From the NCBI RefSeq assembly GCF_003726095.1, contig NZ_CP026031.1, forward strand, positions 4,962,001 to 5,026,000: DNA of 64,000 nucleotides, given 5' to 3'. The notes beneath the pieces are model-generated. The model searched no databases, had not been told where the DNA came from, and worked only from the letters and a program-made list of their open reading frames with translations. Source of the stretch: Niallia circulans (GTDB lineage: Bacteria > Bacillota > Bacilli > Bacillales > Cytobacillaceae). This document shows, one piece after another, positions 28,286 to 37,603 of this stretch. Every line of letters starts with the position of its first letter. Positions within the stretch are counted from its first letter, which is position 1. Made by a program: the position numbers and the translations under genes.

Positions 28286-28897
28286 ATGGCAAATGTTAAA
28301 GTAGCAGTAATTTTTTATAGTATGGGTGGAACAAACTATCAATTAGCACAGTGGGCAGCAGAAGGAGCAAAAGAAGCTGGCGCAGAAGTGAAAGTAGTAA
28401 AAGTACAAGAATTAGCGCCACAATCTGTTATTGACAGCAATGAAGCTTGGAAAGCAACAGTGGATGCAACAAAAGATGTACCAGTTGCATCATCGGAAGA
28501 TATTGAATGGGCAGATGCGATTATTTTCAGTGTTCCAACACGTTTTGGTACAATGCCTTCTCAAATGAAGCAATTCATTGATTTACAAGGCGGTCTATGG
28601 GCAAACGGAAAAACAGTTAACAAAGTAGTAAGTGCTATGACTTCAGCACAAAATCCACATGGTGGACAAGAAGCAACATTATTATCTTTATACACTTCTA
28701 TGATGCATTGGGGCGCTATTATTGCTACACCAGGATACACAGATCCAGTTCTATTCGGAGCAGGTGGAAACCCTTATGGTACAAGTGTAACAGTTGGACA
28801 AGATGGAAAAATGATCGAAGACGTTCAAGGTGCAGTTAAACATCAAGCGAAACGTACTGTTACCGTTGCAGAGTGGGTTAAAAAAGGAAATCAATAA
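28286..28897 (+). CDS. WrbA-type NAD(P)H:quinone oxidoreductase
   Basis: 203-residue flavodoxin-fold protein. FMN phosphate-binding loop FYSMGGTNYQLA near the N-terminus, then FSVPTRFGTMPSQMKQFID and GGQEATLLSLYTSMMHWG, all WrbA signatures. Two-electron reduction of quinones to quinols avoids semiquinone radicals and fits the quinone cluster upstream. AAGGAG lies about eight bases before ATG 28286; an in-frame ATG at 28238 with a weaker CAGGTG would add 16 residues. Confidence 0.87.
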   Translation: MANVKVAVIFYSMGGTNYQLAQWAAEGAKEAGAEVKVVKVQELAPQSVIDSNEAWKATVDATKDVPVASSEDIEWADAIIFSVPTRFGTMPSQMKQFIDLQGGLWANGKTVNKVVSAMTSAQNPHGGQEATLLSLYTSMMHWGAIIATPGYTDPVLFGAGGNPYGTSVTVGQDGKMIEDVQGAVKHQAKRTVTVAEWVKKGNQ

Positions 28898-29187
28898 TTT
28901 GTAAACATAGGAAAACCAGGAGTAGATAGCTTCTGGTTTTTTTGTATGCTGCTATTCCAAAGAGGCTTCCGGTGGCAGGGCATGAGGTAATTCCTTTTTT
29001 GAATGGAGCTTAAAATAACACTGATAATGACACTTGCTCCGCCAATGATTTGGGTCAATGTAACGGTTTCCTCTAGAAGAAAAATGAAAAAGACTATCCC
29101 AAGTACAGGAACAAGATTCATTAAGGAAACGGAAGCACTTGCAGACAGCTTTTTTAATCCATAATTATATAAAAGAAAGGCAGCCAC
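28891..29187 (-). pseudogene. EamA/DMT transporter remnant
   Basis: The minus frame gives only the last two membrane helices of a drug/metabolite transporter (LLYNYGLKKLSASASVSLMNLVPVLGIVFFIFLLEE, then IIGGASVIISVILSS). The other eight helices are absent upstream, and the frame runs on into the wrbA end, so this is a 3' fragment. The adjoining bases to 29330 hold only a short frame that I could not assign. Confidence 0.65.
28912..28943 (+). terminator. Terminator of the mhq/wrbA region
   Basis: AAAACCAG / CTGGTTTT stem with seven T. Confidence 0.85.
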
Positions 29188-29330
29188 AGAGCAGCCAATG
29201 CTAATGATTCATGATTTATACTTAATGGAAATATTGGAGATACATCGTGATATATTAGAAGACTCATTTGGAAAGAATCTGATTGATTTGCGAAGAAAAT
29301 TCTCTATCTATCCTGATTTCAAAAAGCAAG

Positions 29331-29370
29331 GATACCTTTACTCCTATGGTGAAGGTATCTTTTTATTTTT
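29331..29370 (+). terminator. Terminator upstream of the YeeE gene
   Basis: GATACCTT / AAGGTATC stem followed by TTTTTATTTTT. The gene it ended is no longer recognisable. Confidence 0.7.
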
Positions 29371-29393
29371 AATTACAAAAATAAAAATTTATA

Positions 29394-29422
29394 TTGACAC
29401 AAATTGAAAATACCATTAAGAT
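29394..29422 (+). promoter_or_regulatory. Promoter of the YeeE/YedE gene
   Basis: TTGACA, a 17-base spacer and TAAGAT. A start codon at 29394 would coincide with the -35 box, which supports the later start at 29469. Confidence 0.7.
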
Positions 29423-29468
29423 GAAAAAAGTAATTCCGACTATATTAATAGGGAAAGGGTGTTTTGGA

Positions 29469-30725
29469 GTGGCAACTTCAGCAAATGTTCAGTCGACTCA
29501 AAAGATAAAGAGTCAAAAAGAACAACCAAAAGGATTAAAGGCTCCACAGATGCCTTTAATCATTGGTGGACTCATTGTAACAGCGATTCTACTAGTCTAT
29601 TTATTAATGACACAAAAAAGTATGCAGCCGATATTATTAGTTTTGGGCCTCTTACTAGGATATACATTATTTCATGCTCGTTTTGGTTTTACATCCGCAT
29701 TTCGCAGACTTGCGTCAGTAGGAAATGGGCAGGCGTTACGTGCGCATATGCTGATGTTAGCAGTGGCGGTAACGCTATTTGCCCCAATTTTAGCATACGG
29801 CGTTTCCTTTTTTGGAACAGGAGCGACTGGCTATGTATCACCGGTTGGTGTTAGTCTTGTCGTTGGTGCCTTTATGTTTGGGATTGGCATGCAGCTTGGG
29901 GGCGGATGTGCTTCTGGTACCTTGTATGCAGTAGGCGGCGGACGTTCTGTTGCATTTGTAACATTACTATTCTTCATTATCGGTTCTACAATTGGTGCAG
30001 CTCATCTGTCGTTTTGGACAGAAGACTTACCATCTTTTGCCCCAATTTCATTAGCGACATCAACTGGTCTTGGCTATGGTGGTGCTTGGATTGTATCCAT
30101 TATTCTATTTGGTGTAATTGCATGGATTACATTGGTTGTGGAAAGAAAAAGAAAAGCGCCAAAAATGGCTCCTCTTCCAACAACAACTGGCTGGAAACGT
30201 ATTTTCCGCGGTTCATGGCCATTATTTGCGGCAGCGATCGTGTTAGCTGTTCTTAATGCTTTAACCTTAATGACACGCGGTACTCCATGGGGAATTACCT
30301 CTGCCTTTGCTTTATGGGGTTCAAAAGTGGCCCAATTTTTTGGTATGGATGTAGCAAGCTGGGGATTCTGGCAAGGGGCAAATGCTCAAGCTTTAGAAGC
30401 TTCTATTTTTGCAGATTCTACAACGATTCTAAACTTCGGTGTTATCCTTGGCGCCTTTTTGGCATCGGCAGCTGGCGGTCTTTTTAAATTTTCAAAAGTG
30501 ACGCTTGGAAATGTGCTTGCTTCCATCATTGGCGGCTTACTAATGGGTTATGGCTCACGTTTAGCATTTGGATGTAACGTAGGTGCTTACTTTGGCGGGA
30601 TTGCATCATTCAGTGTTCACGGTTATGTGTGGGGAATATTAGCATTAGCTGGGACATTTGTTGCCTTGTATCTTCGTCCATTATTTGGACTTTCTGTACC
30701 AAAGTCAAAAGATACATTTTGTTAA
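29469..30725 (+). CDS. YeeE/YedE (TsuA-like) sulfur-compound transporter
   Basis: About 418 residues with 10-12 membrane helices and the YeeE/YedE signatures GGGCASGTLYAVGGG and GSRLAFGCNVGAYFGGIASFS, each with a conserved Cys in a G-rich loop. TsuA-type members take up thiosulfate through cysteine relay. GTG 29469 follows AAAGGGTG and comes after the promoter. No TusA or sulfurtransferase partner lies beside it, so the exact substrate is not fixed. Downstream a terminator closes the unit. Confidence 0.85.
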   Translation: MATSANVQSTQKIKSQKEQPKGLKAPQMPLIIGGLIVTAILLVYLLMTQKSMQPILLVLGLLLGYTLFHARFGFTSAFRRLASVGNGQALRAHMLMLAVAVTLFAPILAYGVSFFGTGATGYVSPVGVSLVVGAFMFGIGMQLGGGCASGTLYAVGGGRSVAFVTLLFFIIGSTIGAAHLSFWTEDLPSFAPISLATSTGLGYGGAWIVSIILFGVIAWITLVVERKRKAPKMAPLPTTTGWKRIFRGSWPLFAAAIVLAVLNALTLMTRGTPWGITSAFALWGSKVAQFFGMDVASWGFWQGANAQALEASIFADSTTILNFGVILGAFLASAAGGLFKFSKVTLGNVLASIIGGLLMGYGSRLAFGCNVGAYFGGIASFSVHGYVWGILALAGTFVALYLRPLFGLSVPKSKDTFC

Positions 30726-30731
30726 GAGAAA

Positions 30732-30766
30732 AAGCAGGTATCATTTAGCTGATGCCTGTTTTTTTG
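30732..30766 (+). terminator. Terminator of the YeeE gene
   Basis: GCAGGTATCA / TGATGCCTG stem with a G-U pair, plus seven T. The following 30767-30990 stretch is AT-rich and shows no gene. Confidence 0.85.
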
Positions 30767-30990
30767 GGGTGTGAAAATACTTAACTTTTTAAAAAAAGCG
30801 TCTAAATAGAAGCTAATAATTTATTGGAATTTGCGCAATTCTTATGTTGGAATCTCACTTATTTCGGGAAGGTACAAATATTTTAGTATATAAGATGATA
30901 TCTCTTTTTAATAATAGTATGTCTATATTCTGAGATTAGTTTAATTTAATTTTTCTTTCAAAAATTCCTGAAAAAATTTTCGCAAAAGTG

Positions 30991-31145
30991 TAGACAAAAC
31001 AAAAAGATGCGTGTAAAATTATCTTTAATTAGAGATAATTTATTTCAAAGTATTTTTGATAGGAATATCTCTAATAAGTTTGCCTTAATATTCAATAAGA
31101 TTGAGGGAAACTAATTTTTTTAATAAATATCTTGAATTCAAAGTA
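30991..31145 (+). promoter_or_regulatory. YceI promoter with three MhqR-like operator motifs
   Basis: TAGACA (30991-30996), 17 bases, TAAAAT (31014-31019). A palindrome at 31018-31039 (core TATCTTTAATTAGAGATA) starts in the -10 box exactly as at mhqR. A half-site TATCTCTAAT lies at 31066 and a further near-palindrome TATCTTGAATTCAAAGTA at 31128-31145. This suggests repression by MhqR or a close MarR relative. Confidence 0.65.
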
Positions 31146-31177
31146 AATAATAAGAGGAAAATGGGAGGAATTTTAAA

Positions 31178-31702
31178 ATGGCAAAATGGACAGTAGATCA
31201 ATCACATTCTAGCGTAGGATTTGAAGTAAAACATATGATGGTATCAAAGGTGAAGGGTCAATTCGATTCTTATACAGCAGACGTAGAAGCGGCAGATTTA
31301 GCAGATTTAACAACTGCTAGCATTGCATTTAAATTTGATGTAGCAAGCATTAACACACATAGCGAAGATCGTGATAATCACTTGAAATCAGCAGATTTCT
31401 TCGATACAGAAAAATACCCAACAATTGATTTTAAATCAACATCGATTACAAAAGATGGCGATGACTATAAAGTAACTGGTGATTTAACTATTAAGGATGT
31501 TACAAAGCCAGTAACATTTGACGTAGAATATGGTGGGAAAGGTACAAACCCATGGGGCGTAGAAGTTTACGGTTTCGAAGGAGAAGCAAAAATCAACCGT
31601 GAAGACTTCGGACTTACTTGGAACGCAGTATTAGAATCAGGCGGCGTGCTAGTAGGAAAAGACATCAAAATCAAAGTAGAATTAGAAGTAAACCCAGCAT
31701 AA
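31178..31702 (+). CDS. YceI-family lipid-binding protein
   Basis: 174 residues with the YceI beta-barrel signatures: WTVDQSHSSVGFEVKHMMVSKVKGQF at the start, SEDRDNHLKSADFFDTEKYPTIDFKS in the middle and GFEGEAKINREDFGLTW near the end. YceI proteins bind polyisoprenoid or quinone-like lipids in an eight-stranded barrel. No signal peptide, so cytoplasmic. GGGAGG precedes the ATG. The MhqR-like operators upstream link it to quinone or electrophile stress by inference. Confidence 0.88.
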   Translation: MAKWTVDQSHSSVGFEVKHMMVSKVKGQFDSYTADVEAADLADLTTASIAFKFDVASINTHSEDRDNHLKSADFFDTEKYPTIDFKSTSITKDGDDYKVTGDLTIKDVTKPVTFDVEYGGKGTNPWGVEVYGFEGEAKINREDFGLTWNAVLESGGVLVGKDIKIKVELEVNPA

Positions 31703-31827
31703 GGAAACAGAGGGAGGACGGTTCTTATGTATCCTATTGGATGCGGAAGAACTGTCCTATTTAGATAAAAAACTGTTTGGGAAGAAACTTAATTTTTTCT
31801 ATATAAAGAGAATAATGGGACTGCTGA

Positions 31828-32087
31828 CATGAAGAGGATGAAAGCTGAAAAACCGTCAGCAAGAGGGAAAAATGGTGTTCATGAAGAGGATGAAAGCCGA
31901 AAAACCGTCAGTAAGAGGGAAAAGTGGTGTTCATGAAGAGGATGAAAGCCAAAAGCTCGTCAGTAAGAGGGAAAAGTGGTGTTCATGAAGAGGATGAAAG
32001 CCAAAAGCTCGTCAGGAAGAGGGAAAATGGTGTTCATGAAGAGGATGAAAGCCAAAAGCTCGTCAGGAAGAGGGAAAAATGGTGTTC
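31828..32087. repeat. Tandem repeat, five 51-52-bp units
   Basis: Unit starts at 31828, 31880, 31932, 31984 and 32035; each carries CATGAAGAGGATGAAAGC, a variable middle and GAAGAGGGAAAA(G/T)GGTGTT. It fills the 675-base gap between the YceI gene and ywhD together with AT-rich sequence (32160-32377) in which I see no gene. The short frames inside are by-products of the repeat. A second array of the same period is at 62642. Confidence 0.85.
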
Positions 32088-32377
32088 ATAAACACCTAAA
32101 TTCAAAAGCTCACCAACCACTGTATTCCATCCAAACTTCATACATAGCCACACTCTAAAAATGGCAAGCTATAAACTAAATGAGCATATAAAATCCTTAT
32201 TTATAATAACACCAACAAGCAGAATAATTGCCATAAAACACCATCACCCTTAATATAGCAATCAAGACAAGTCATTTCGAAGCAGTAAGTTAGTTTTCCG
32301 AAAATACCTTATGTAGTTGGTCTAAATAAGAAAAAAAGCATAAGGGACTTGTACAAAAAGGAGGAGTTAACGCAAAT

Positions 32378-32932
32378 ATGGACAACAAAAAGGAAGGTTC
32401 ATCCAAAAAAAATGCACAATTTAATATCTTGCGGAATGATCCAACAAAAGGTGATGGCGGCTATGGAGTAGGATCTATCTCTTTAGAGAATGTTACGCCA
32501 ATCATTATTGATCGAGAAAGCCAGGAAGTATTTATTGATATAGGCGCTATGCATGGCAGAAGTAAAGTGGAACAAAAAGTATTTTTTAAGAATGTGACAA
32601 AAGAAGAAGTACTAGATTTGGATCCGCATAAATATTGGGTTATTTGGATTGCGTTGGACAGAAATGAAGAGGGTGCTTATTATTCTGGTGCTGGTGCTTG
32701 CGAAATCTTGGTAGCAAAGAAAATGAAAGAAGGAAGTAGAAAACGTTTTGGCTACAAGGCGATGCCAGAGCACGTAAATAGCCTTGATAGAGCTATCAAA
32801 CGAAGATTTGCGTTAAATAATATGGATTACGATTCCAAGCAGTCGTTAAAAAAGTTCCTTGTTGATTTTAACAATGAATATTGGGAGAGATCGCCTGAGG
32901 AATTAAAGAATAGTTTAAATAATGATGAATAG
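32378..32932 (+). CDS. ywhD: YwhD-family protein
   Basis: 184 residues matching the Bacillus YwhD family: FNILRNDPTKGDGGYGVGSISLENVTPI, IDIGAMHGRSKVEQKVFF, YYSGAGACEILV and MPEHVNSLDRAIKRR. Conserved in spore-forming Bacilli, function unknown. AAGGAGG precedes the ATG. The flavin monooxygenase gene starts 16 bases downstream, so they may be cotranscribed. Confidence 0.87.
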   Translation: MDNKKEGSSKKNAQFNILRNDPTKGDGGYGVGSISLENVTPIIIDRESQEVFIDIGAMHGRSKVEQKVFFKNVTKEEVLDLDPHKYWVIWIALDRNEEGAYYSGAGACEILVAKKMKEGSRKRFGYKAMPEHVNSLDRAIKRRFALNNMDYDSKQSLKKFLVDFNNEYWERSPEELKNSLNNDE

Positions 32933-32948
32933 AAGAAAGGTGAAGAAA

Positions 32949-34013
32949 TTGAAAAAATACGGATTAGATCCAAGCAAAGGATTAGAGTTTGGTATCTATA
33001 CATTAGGGGATCATTTACCAAACCCACTAACAGGGGAACGAATTTCTGCAGAAGAACGTGTACACGAGATTATCGAATACGCAAAATTAGCAGATCAAGC
33101 AGGACTTGATTTCTTTAGTGTTGGAGAGAGTCATCAGGAATATTTTGTTACACAAGCGCACTCAGTGGTGTTATCAGCTATTGCACAAGCTACGAAAAAT
33201 ATTAAAATAGCTAGCTCGTCTACTATTATAAGTACATCAGATCCAGTCCGGGTATATGAGGATTTTGCAACAATTGATTTAATTTCTAAAGGCCGTGCTG
33301 AAATTATTGCTGGTCGTGCTTCAAGAGTTGGTTTATTTGAATTGTTAGGTTACGATCTTCGTAATTATGAAGAATTGTTTGAAGAGAAATTTGAATTATT
33401 AATGAAAATTAATGAAGAGGAAGTAGTGAACTGGAGTGGAGAATTCCGTGCACCGTTAAGAAATGCGAGAGTGTTACCACGACCTAAAGATAGTTTTATT
33501 CCGATTTGGCGTGCAGTTGGAGGGACACCAGCAAGTGCAATCAGAGCTGGAATGGTAGGAGCTCCAATGTTTATGGCACATTTAGGTGGTCCAGCATCTG
33601 TATTCAAACGAACAGTAGATGCTTATCGTGAAGCAGCTCGTAACAGCGGATTTGATCCAGCTGAATTACCAGTAGCTACAGCAGGCTTCTTTTATGCAGC
33701 AGAATCATCCCAGCAAGCTTTAAAAGATATGTACCCACATATTAATGAAGGCATGAAAAAAACAAATGGGGCAGGATTTCCAAAACAGCATTTTGCCCAA
33801 GGGGTAGATCCGCATAATATTATGAACATCGGAAGTCCACAGCAAATCATAGAAAAAATTCTTTATCAACATGAAATGTTTAATCATCAACGCTATATTG
33901 CCCAAATTGATTTTGGTGGTATGCCGTTTAAAAATGTTATGAAAAATGTGGAGATCATTGGTACGGAAATTTTGCCGGCTATTAGAAAATACACAAAAAA
34001 ATCGGAGGCATAA
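32949..34013 (+). CDS. LLM-class flavin-dependent oxidoreductase
   Basis: About 354 residues of the bacterial luciferase-like TIM-barrel family: LEFGIYTLGDHLPNPLTGE, DFFSVGESHQEYFVTQAHSVVLSAIAQ, KIASSSTIISTSDPVRVYEDFATIDLIS and IIAGRASRVGLFELLGYD. Uses reduced FMN delivered by a reductase, which the next gene provides. TTG 32949 has AAAGGTG seven bases upstream; the ATG pair at 32922 lies inside ywhD. Substrate unknown. Confidence 0.86.
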   Translation: MKKYGLDPSKGLEFGIYTLGDHLPNPLTGERISAEERVHEIIEYAKLADQAGLDFFSVGESHQEYFVTQAHSVVLSAIAQATKNIKIASSSTIISTSDPVRVYEDFATIDLISKGRAEIIAGRASRVGLFELLGYDLRNYEELFEEKFELLMKINEEEVVNWSGEFRAPLRNARVLPRPKDSFIPIWRAVGGTPASAIRAGMVGAPMFMAHLGGPASVFKRTVDAYREAARNSGFDPAELPVATAGFFYAAESSQQALKDMYPHINEGMKKTNGAGFPKQHFAQGVDPHNIMNIGSPQQIIEKILYQHEMFNHQRYIAQIDFGGMPFKNVMKNVEIIGTEILPAIRKYTKKSEA

Positions 34014-34017
34014 GGTT

Positions 34018-34584
34018 ATGAAAATTGTTGGATTATCCGGATCAAAGGTCGGATCTAAAACGAGAACAGCGATGGATTACACAATGAAAGCTATTGCGGA
34101 TAATTATCCCGATATTGAGATAACGTTACTCGATTTGGCGGATTATGATATCCAATTTAGTGATGGGAGAAACTATTTAGAATATGAAGGGGACACTGGG
34201 GTTGTTACCAAGACATTGATGGAAGCAGATGCGATTATTATAGGCACACCAGTTTTCCAAGCATCTATTCCTGCTACATTGAAAAATATTTTTGATTTGT
34301 TGCCGCAAAATGCGTTTCGCGATAAAGTAGTTAGTATAATTGTAACGGCAGGTTCATCTAAACATTATTTAATTGCTGAACAGCAGTTAAAACCGATTTT
34401 GGCTTATATGAAAGCACAGATCGTCCAAACATATGTATTTATTGAGGAAAAGGATTTTCAGCGCAAAGAAATTACAGATGATGATGTGTTATTCCGCATT
34501 GAACGATTAGTGGAAGATACAATAGTATTAACAGAGACATATACGGAAATACGAGCGAAAAAGGAAGCCCAATACGATTTTTAA
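34018..34584 (+). CDS. NADPH-dependent FMN reductase
   Basis: 188-residue flavodoxin-like reductase (SsuE/MsuE group): KIVGLSGSKVGSKTRTAMDY with the phosphate loop, then GTPVFQASIPATLKNIFDLLP. It starts four bases after the monooxygenase stop, so the two form a two-component flavin monooxygenase system. The in-frame extension to 33946 lies within the upstream gene and lacks a ribosome-binding site. Confidence 0.87.
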   Translation: MKIVGLSGSKVGSKTRTAMDYTMKAIADNYPDIEITLLDLADYDIQFSDGRNYLEYEGDTGVVTKTLMEADAIIIGTPVFQASIPATLKNIFDLLPQNAFRDKVVSIIVTAGSSKHYLIAEQQLKPILAYMKAQIVQTYVFIEEKDFQRKEITDDDVLFRIERLVEDTIVLTETYTEIRAKKEAQYDF

Positions 34585-34655
34585 TAAGTGAAAATATTTG
34601 TAGGATATTTTTTATATATTTTAGTCTAATTAGTATTTATAATTGAGGAAGAAAA

Positions 34656-34964
34656 ATGAAGGAATTAGAAGGAATCGTTGTCATTCAACGAGATATCGGT
34701 TCAGATGTATTAGTTATTAATAATGTCCCTGTATCACAGTATTATATGGGCTGCAATGGGGAAGAAATTAAGCTTACTATTGTTTGTGCAAAGGGGAAAA
34801 CTTATACATTTGAAGGAACAGCTGATATTTTTTACTTTGAAGGCAAGCAACATTACTACAGAGGAACGAAATATGTAGATGACTTTTTTATCGATGATAT
34901 CGATATTAGAGAGTTATTAGAGCAGCATGAAAATGAATTTGTCAAAATAATCGTTTCAAGTTGA
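34656..34964 (+). CDS. Hypothetical protein
   Basis: 102 residues, acidic, soluble, beta-rich in appearance, with no recognised domain. It has its own ribosome-binding site (GAGGAAG) and a strong terminator within ten bases of its stop, so it is a real short transcription unit or the end of the flavin operon. Confidence 0.6.
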   Translation: MKELEGIVVIQRDIGSDVLVINNVPVSQYYMGCNGEEIKLTIVCAKGKTYTFEGTADIFYFEGKQHYYRGTKYVDDFFIDDIDIRELLEQHENEFVKIIVSS

Positions 34965-34970
34965 ATTCTA

Positions 34971-35011
34971 AAAAAAGCTAGTACTTTTCGTTGAAGAGTA
35001 CTAGCTTTTCT
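34971..35011 (+). terminator. Strong terminator
   Basis: AAAAGCTAGTAC / GTACTAGCTTTT stem with flanking A and T runs. Confidence 0.9.
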
Positions 35012-35160
35012 GTTCTTAAGAAAGGAAAAATCATTATCTATTATATATAAACGAAATAAAAATTTTCTTTCTCTATGTTTTTCTAGACATTTCCTTACTC
35101 ACCAGTTTTAAATTTATGCTATCATCAACATAATAGACTAGATAAGACATGGAGGGGCAT

Positions 35161-36168
35161 ATGAAACGAACCTTGCTATATAGCTTTTTCCTTCTCTCTT
35201 TTCTGATAGCGGTTGCATATTCCTTGTATTTTTATAAGCAAGCTCATACTTTTGATAAGAAAATGAAAGAAGTTCTTTCTGATGAGGTATCTCTACCAAC
35301 CTATCATTTTGCTTTTATTGGCGAGGAAATGGATCATGATTATTGGCGCTTAGTAGGAGCTGGAGCAAAAAAAGCTGCAGCGGAAAATGATGTTTTTGTT
35401 GAATACGAGGGTCCAAAGCGATCCAATCCCGAGGAACAATTAAAACTTCTAGATATGGCCATACAGGCTAAAGTGGATGGAATAATTGTGCAAGCGCTTA
35501 ATGATTCGTTTACGCCTCTAATTAACAAGGCAGTAAAAGAAGGTATTCCTGTTATTACGATTGATACAGATGCACCAGATAGTTTGCGTCTTGCTTATAT
35601 TGGCACAGATAATTATGAAGCTGGTCGATTGGCAGGACAAACATTGGTAAAGGATACTGCGGGAAAAGCGAAGATAGGGATTATTACAGGCGGAGTGGAT
35701 AATGCTTATAAACAGCATCAATTAAGAGTACAGGGATTTAAAGAGGCAATCGAAAAGATAGAAGGAATCAAGATTATTGCGATAGATGAATCTAATCTCA
35801 CAAGAGTTCAAGCAGAAGAAAAGGCCTATAAGATGCTAAAAAAGCATAAAGATATCACTGCTTTTTATGGAACAAGTTCGTTAGATGGTATTGGAATTGC
35901 AGCAGCAGCAAGATCATTAAATAGACAAAATGATTTATATGTCATTTCTTTTGATTCGTTAGAAGAGAATCTTGATTTATTACATAAAGAAGAGATAAAT
36001 GCCATTGTTGAACAGCAGCCATACGAAATGGGACAAAAAAGTATTGAATTAATGATGCATCTGGTCAAACAGAAGTCTGTTCCTCAGATGCATCATATGA
36101 ATGCTGCTATTATTCATTCGAAAGATTTAGATAGTATGGTAGAAAAAATGGGGAATGGCCATGATTAA
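35161..36168 (+). CDS. Membrane-anchored sugar-binding protein of a three-component sensor
   Basis: About 335 residues: an N-terminal membrane helix (LLYSFFLLSFLIAVAYSLYFY) with no lipobox, then a Peripla_BP_4 type I fold (YHFAFIGEEMDHDYWRLVGAGAKKAA, VDGIIVQALND, TIDTDAPDSLRLAYIGTDNYEAGRLAG). Such proteins (XylFII, AraP) present a sugar to the kinase rather than to an ABC transporter. ATG 35161 has GGAGGGG upstream. It overlaps the kinase gene by eight bases. A XylE-like symporter follows the regulator, so xylose or arabinose is the likely ligand. Confidence 0.83.
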   Translation: MKRTLLYSFFLLSFLIAVAYSLYFYKQAHTFDKKMKEVLSDEVSLPTYHFAFIGEEMDHDYWRLVGAGAKKAAAENDVFVEYEGPKRSNPEEQLKLLDMAIQAKVDGIIVQALNDSFTPLINKAVKEGIPVITIDTDAPDSLRLAYIGTDNYEAGRLAGQTLVKDTAGKAKIGIITGGVDNAYKQHQLRVQGFKEAIEKIEGIKIIAIDESNLTRVQAEEKAYKMLKKHKDITAFYGTSSLDGIGIAAAARSLNRQNDLYVISFDSLEENLDLLHKEEINAIVEQQPYEMGQKSIELMMHLVKQKSVPQMHHMNAAIIHSKDLDSMVEKMGNGHD

Positions 36169-37603
36169 AATTCGTACGAAGCTGCTTATATATTTTGGGG
36201 TCATTCTATTGTTATTATTACTATTATTTTGGATTCGAGAAACTAGCAATCAACAAGTAAAGAAATTATACGATGAGAATATGGCCTCTTTCTTCTTACT
36301 GAATGAAATGACGAAAGAAACGAATCAGGCCTATCAATCGCTGCAAATCTATGTTCATGAACCATTACCGGAGAATTTAGCCTTGTACAAGGTGGAAATA
36401 GAAAAGATAAGCAGGGTGGAACAACAATTTAGAGCAATGGAAAAAGAGGGAATACCGAAGAAAAATCTATTAAATATGATAAATAATTTTCGGAAACAAA
36501 CAGAAAAAACAGTGCAAGGGATTGAAAACGAAGATATTCAGCAATATTCCACTTCTCTAAAAGAAGTAGAAAAAATATCAGCCTACATTCATGAAAAAGC
36601 ACTTGATTTAATTGATGAAAAACTGACAAAATACCAAGCAGCCTCTTATTTTTTAGATGAAAAAATTACCCAAACAAAAAATATGGGAACCGCTATTCTT
36701 CTATCTATTATTCTCTTGAGTATTTTATTTGCATTATGGTTTTCGAATGGAATCACAATAACTATTGGTCGCTTAACAAAGGAAGCAGAAGAAATTTCTG
36801 CTGGCAGATACAATAGGGAAGATATTGTCGTTTCACAAAAGGATGAGCTTTGGTTTTTAACGAAAACATTTAATGAGATGAAAAAAAATATTTTAGAGTC
36901 TGTTAAACAAATAGAAGAAAAGGCAAAATTGGCTCAGTTGCTTAAAGAGATGGAATTGAAGAGTTTACAAAATCAAATCAATCCCCATTTTCTTTTTAAT
37001 ACACTTAATACTATCTCTAAAACCGCTTATATTGAGGGAGCTGACAAGACGAGTGATTTAATCTCATCGGTTTCGGCATTGCTTCGCTACAATATAGGCA
37101 GTCTTGACCGCCAAACATTGTTGAAAGATGAAGTTGCAATTGTGAAGGAATACTTTTTTATTCAAAAAACGCGTTTTGGTGGGAGAGTGGAATTTACAGA
37201 GGATATTGATCCAGAGTGCTTATCGACACCCATTCCTTGTCTAACCTTACAGCCAATTATTGAAAATGCATTTATTCATGGGATTGAAAGGATGGCCAAA
37301 GGGGCGAAAATTACATTATCTATTTATGAAAAAGAGGAAAAAGTCTTGATTGAAGTGATAGATAATGGAGTGGGCATGGATCAAGATACCATTGATCGAT
37401 TGCTGGACGTGAGCGAGGAGACAGATCAGGAAGTTGCCAATAAAGGAGCAGGGCATTCAACTGGTATTGGCATGCGGAATGTCATAAAAAGACTGCGACT
37501 ATTCGATAAGGACAGCCAAGTAAAGATACACTCCATCGTTGGCGAAGGAACAACAGTGTTGATTAGCTTGAATAAATTAGGAAAGGAGGATACTTTATGC
37601 TAA
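36161..37603 (+). CDS. YesM/LytS-type sensor histidine kinase
   Basis: About 480 residues: two membrane helices (about 6-25 and 170-195) around an external four-helix-type sensor domain, HAMP, then the His_kinase domain with phosphoacceptor His276 in QNQINPHFLFNTLNTIS and a HATPase with DNGVGMDQDTI and GIGMRNVIKRL. ATG 36161 follows GGGGA; ATG 36155 is too close. With the sugar-binding protein and YesN-type regulator it makes a XylFII-LytS-YesN or AraPST-like system. Confidence 0.87.
   Translation: MIKIRTKLLIYFGVILLLLLLLFWIRETSNQQVKKLYDENMASFFLLNEMTKETNQAYQSLQIYVHEPLPENLALYKVEIEKISRVEQQFRAMEKEGIPKKNLLNMINNFRKQTEKTVQGIENEDIQQYSTSLKEVEKISAYIHEKALDLIDEKLTKYQAASYFLDEKITQTKNMGTAILLSIILLSILFALWFSNGITITIGRLTKEAEEISAGRYNREDIVVSQKDELWFLTKTFNEMKKNILESVKQIEEKAKLAQLLKEMELKSLQNQINPHFLFNTLNTISKTAYIEGADKTSDLISSVSALLRYNIGSLDRQTLLKDEVAIVKEYFFIQKTRFGGRVEFTEDIDPECLSTPIPCLTLQPIIENAFIHGIERMAKGAKITLSIYEKEEKVLIEVIDNGVGMDQDTIDRLLDVSEETDQEVANKGAGHSTGIGMRNVIKRLRLFDKDSQVKIHSIVGEGTTVLISLNKLGKEDTLC

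Noticed and set aside
29198..29407. 70-residue open frame between the EamA remnant and the YeeE gene
   Set aside because: No ribosome-binding site or family; it runs through a terminator and into the next promoter.
29459..30487. Open frames overlapping the YeeE gene
   Set aside because: They are shadow frames rich in Cys, Trp and Phe typical of an out-of-frame transporter gene.
31976..32158. Short gene inside the 52-bp repeats
   Set aside because: The frame exists only because one unit is 51 bp long; no start signal and no family.
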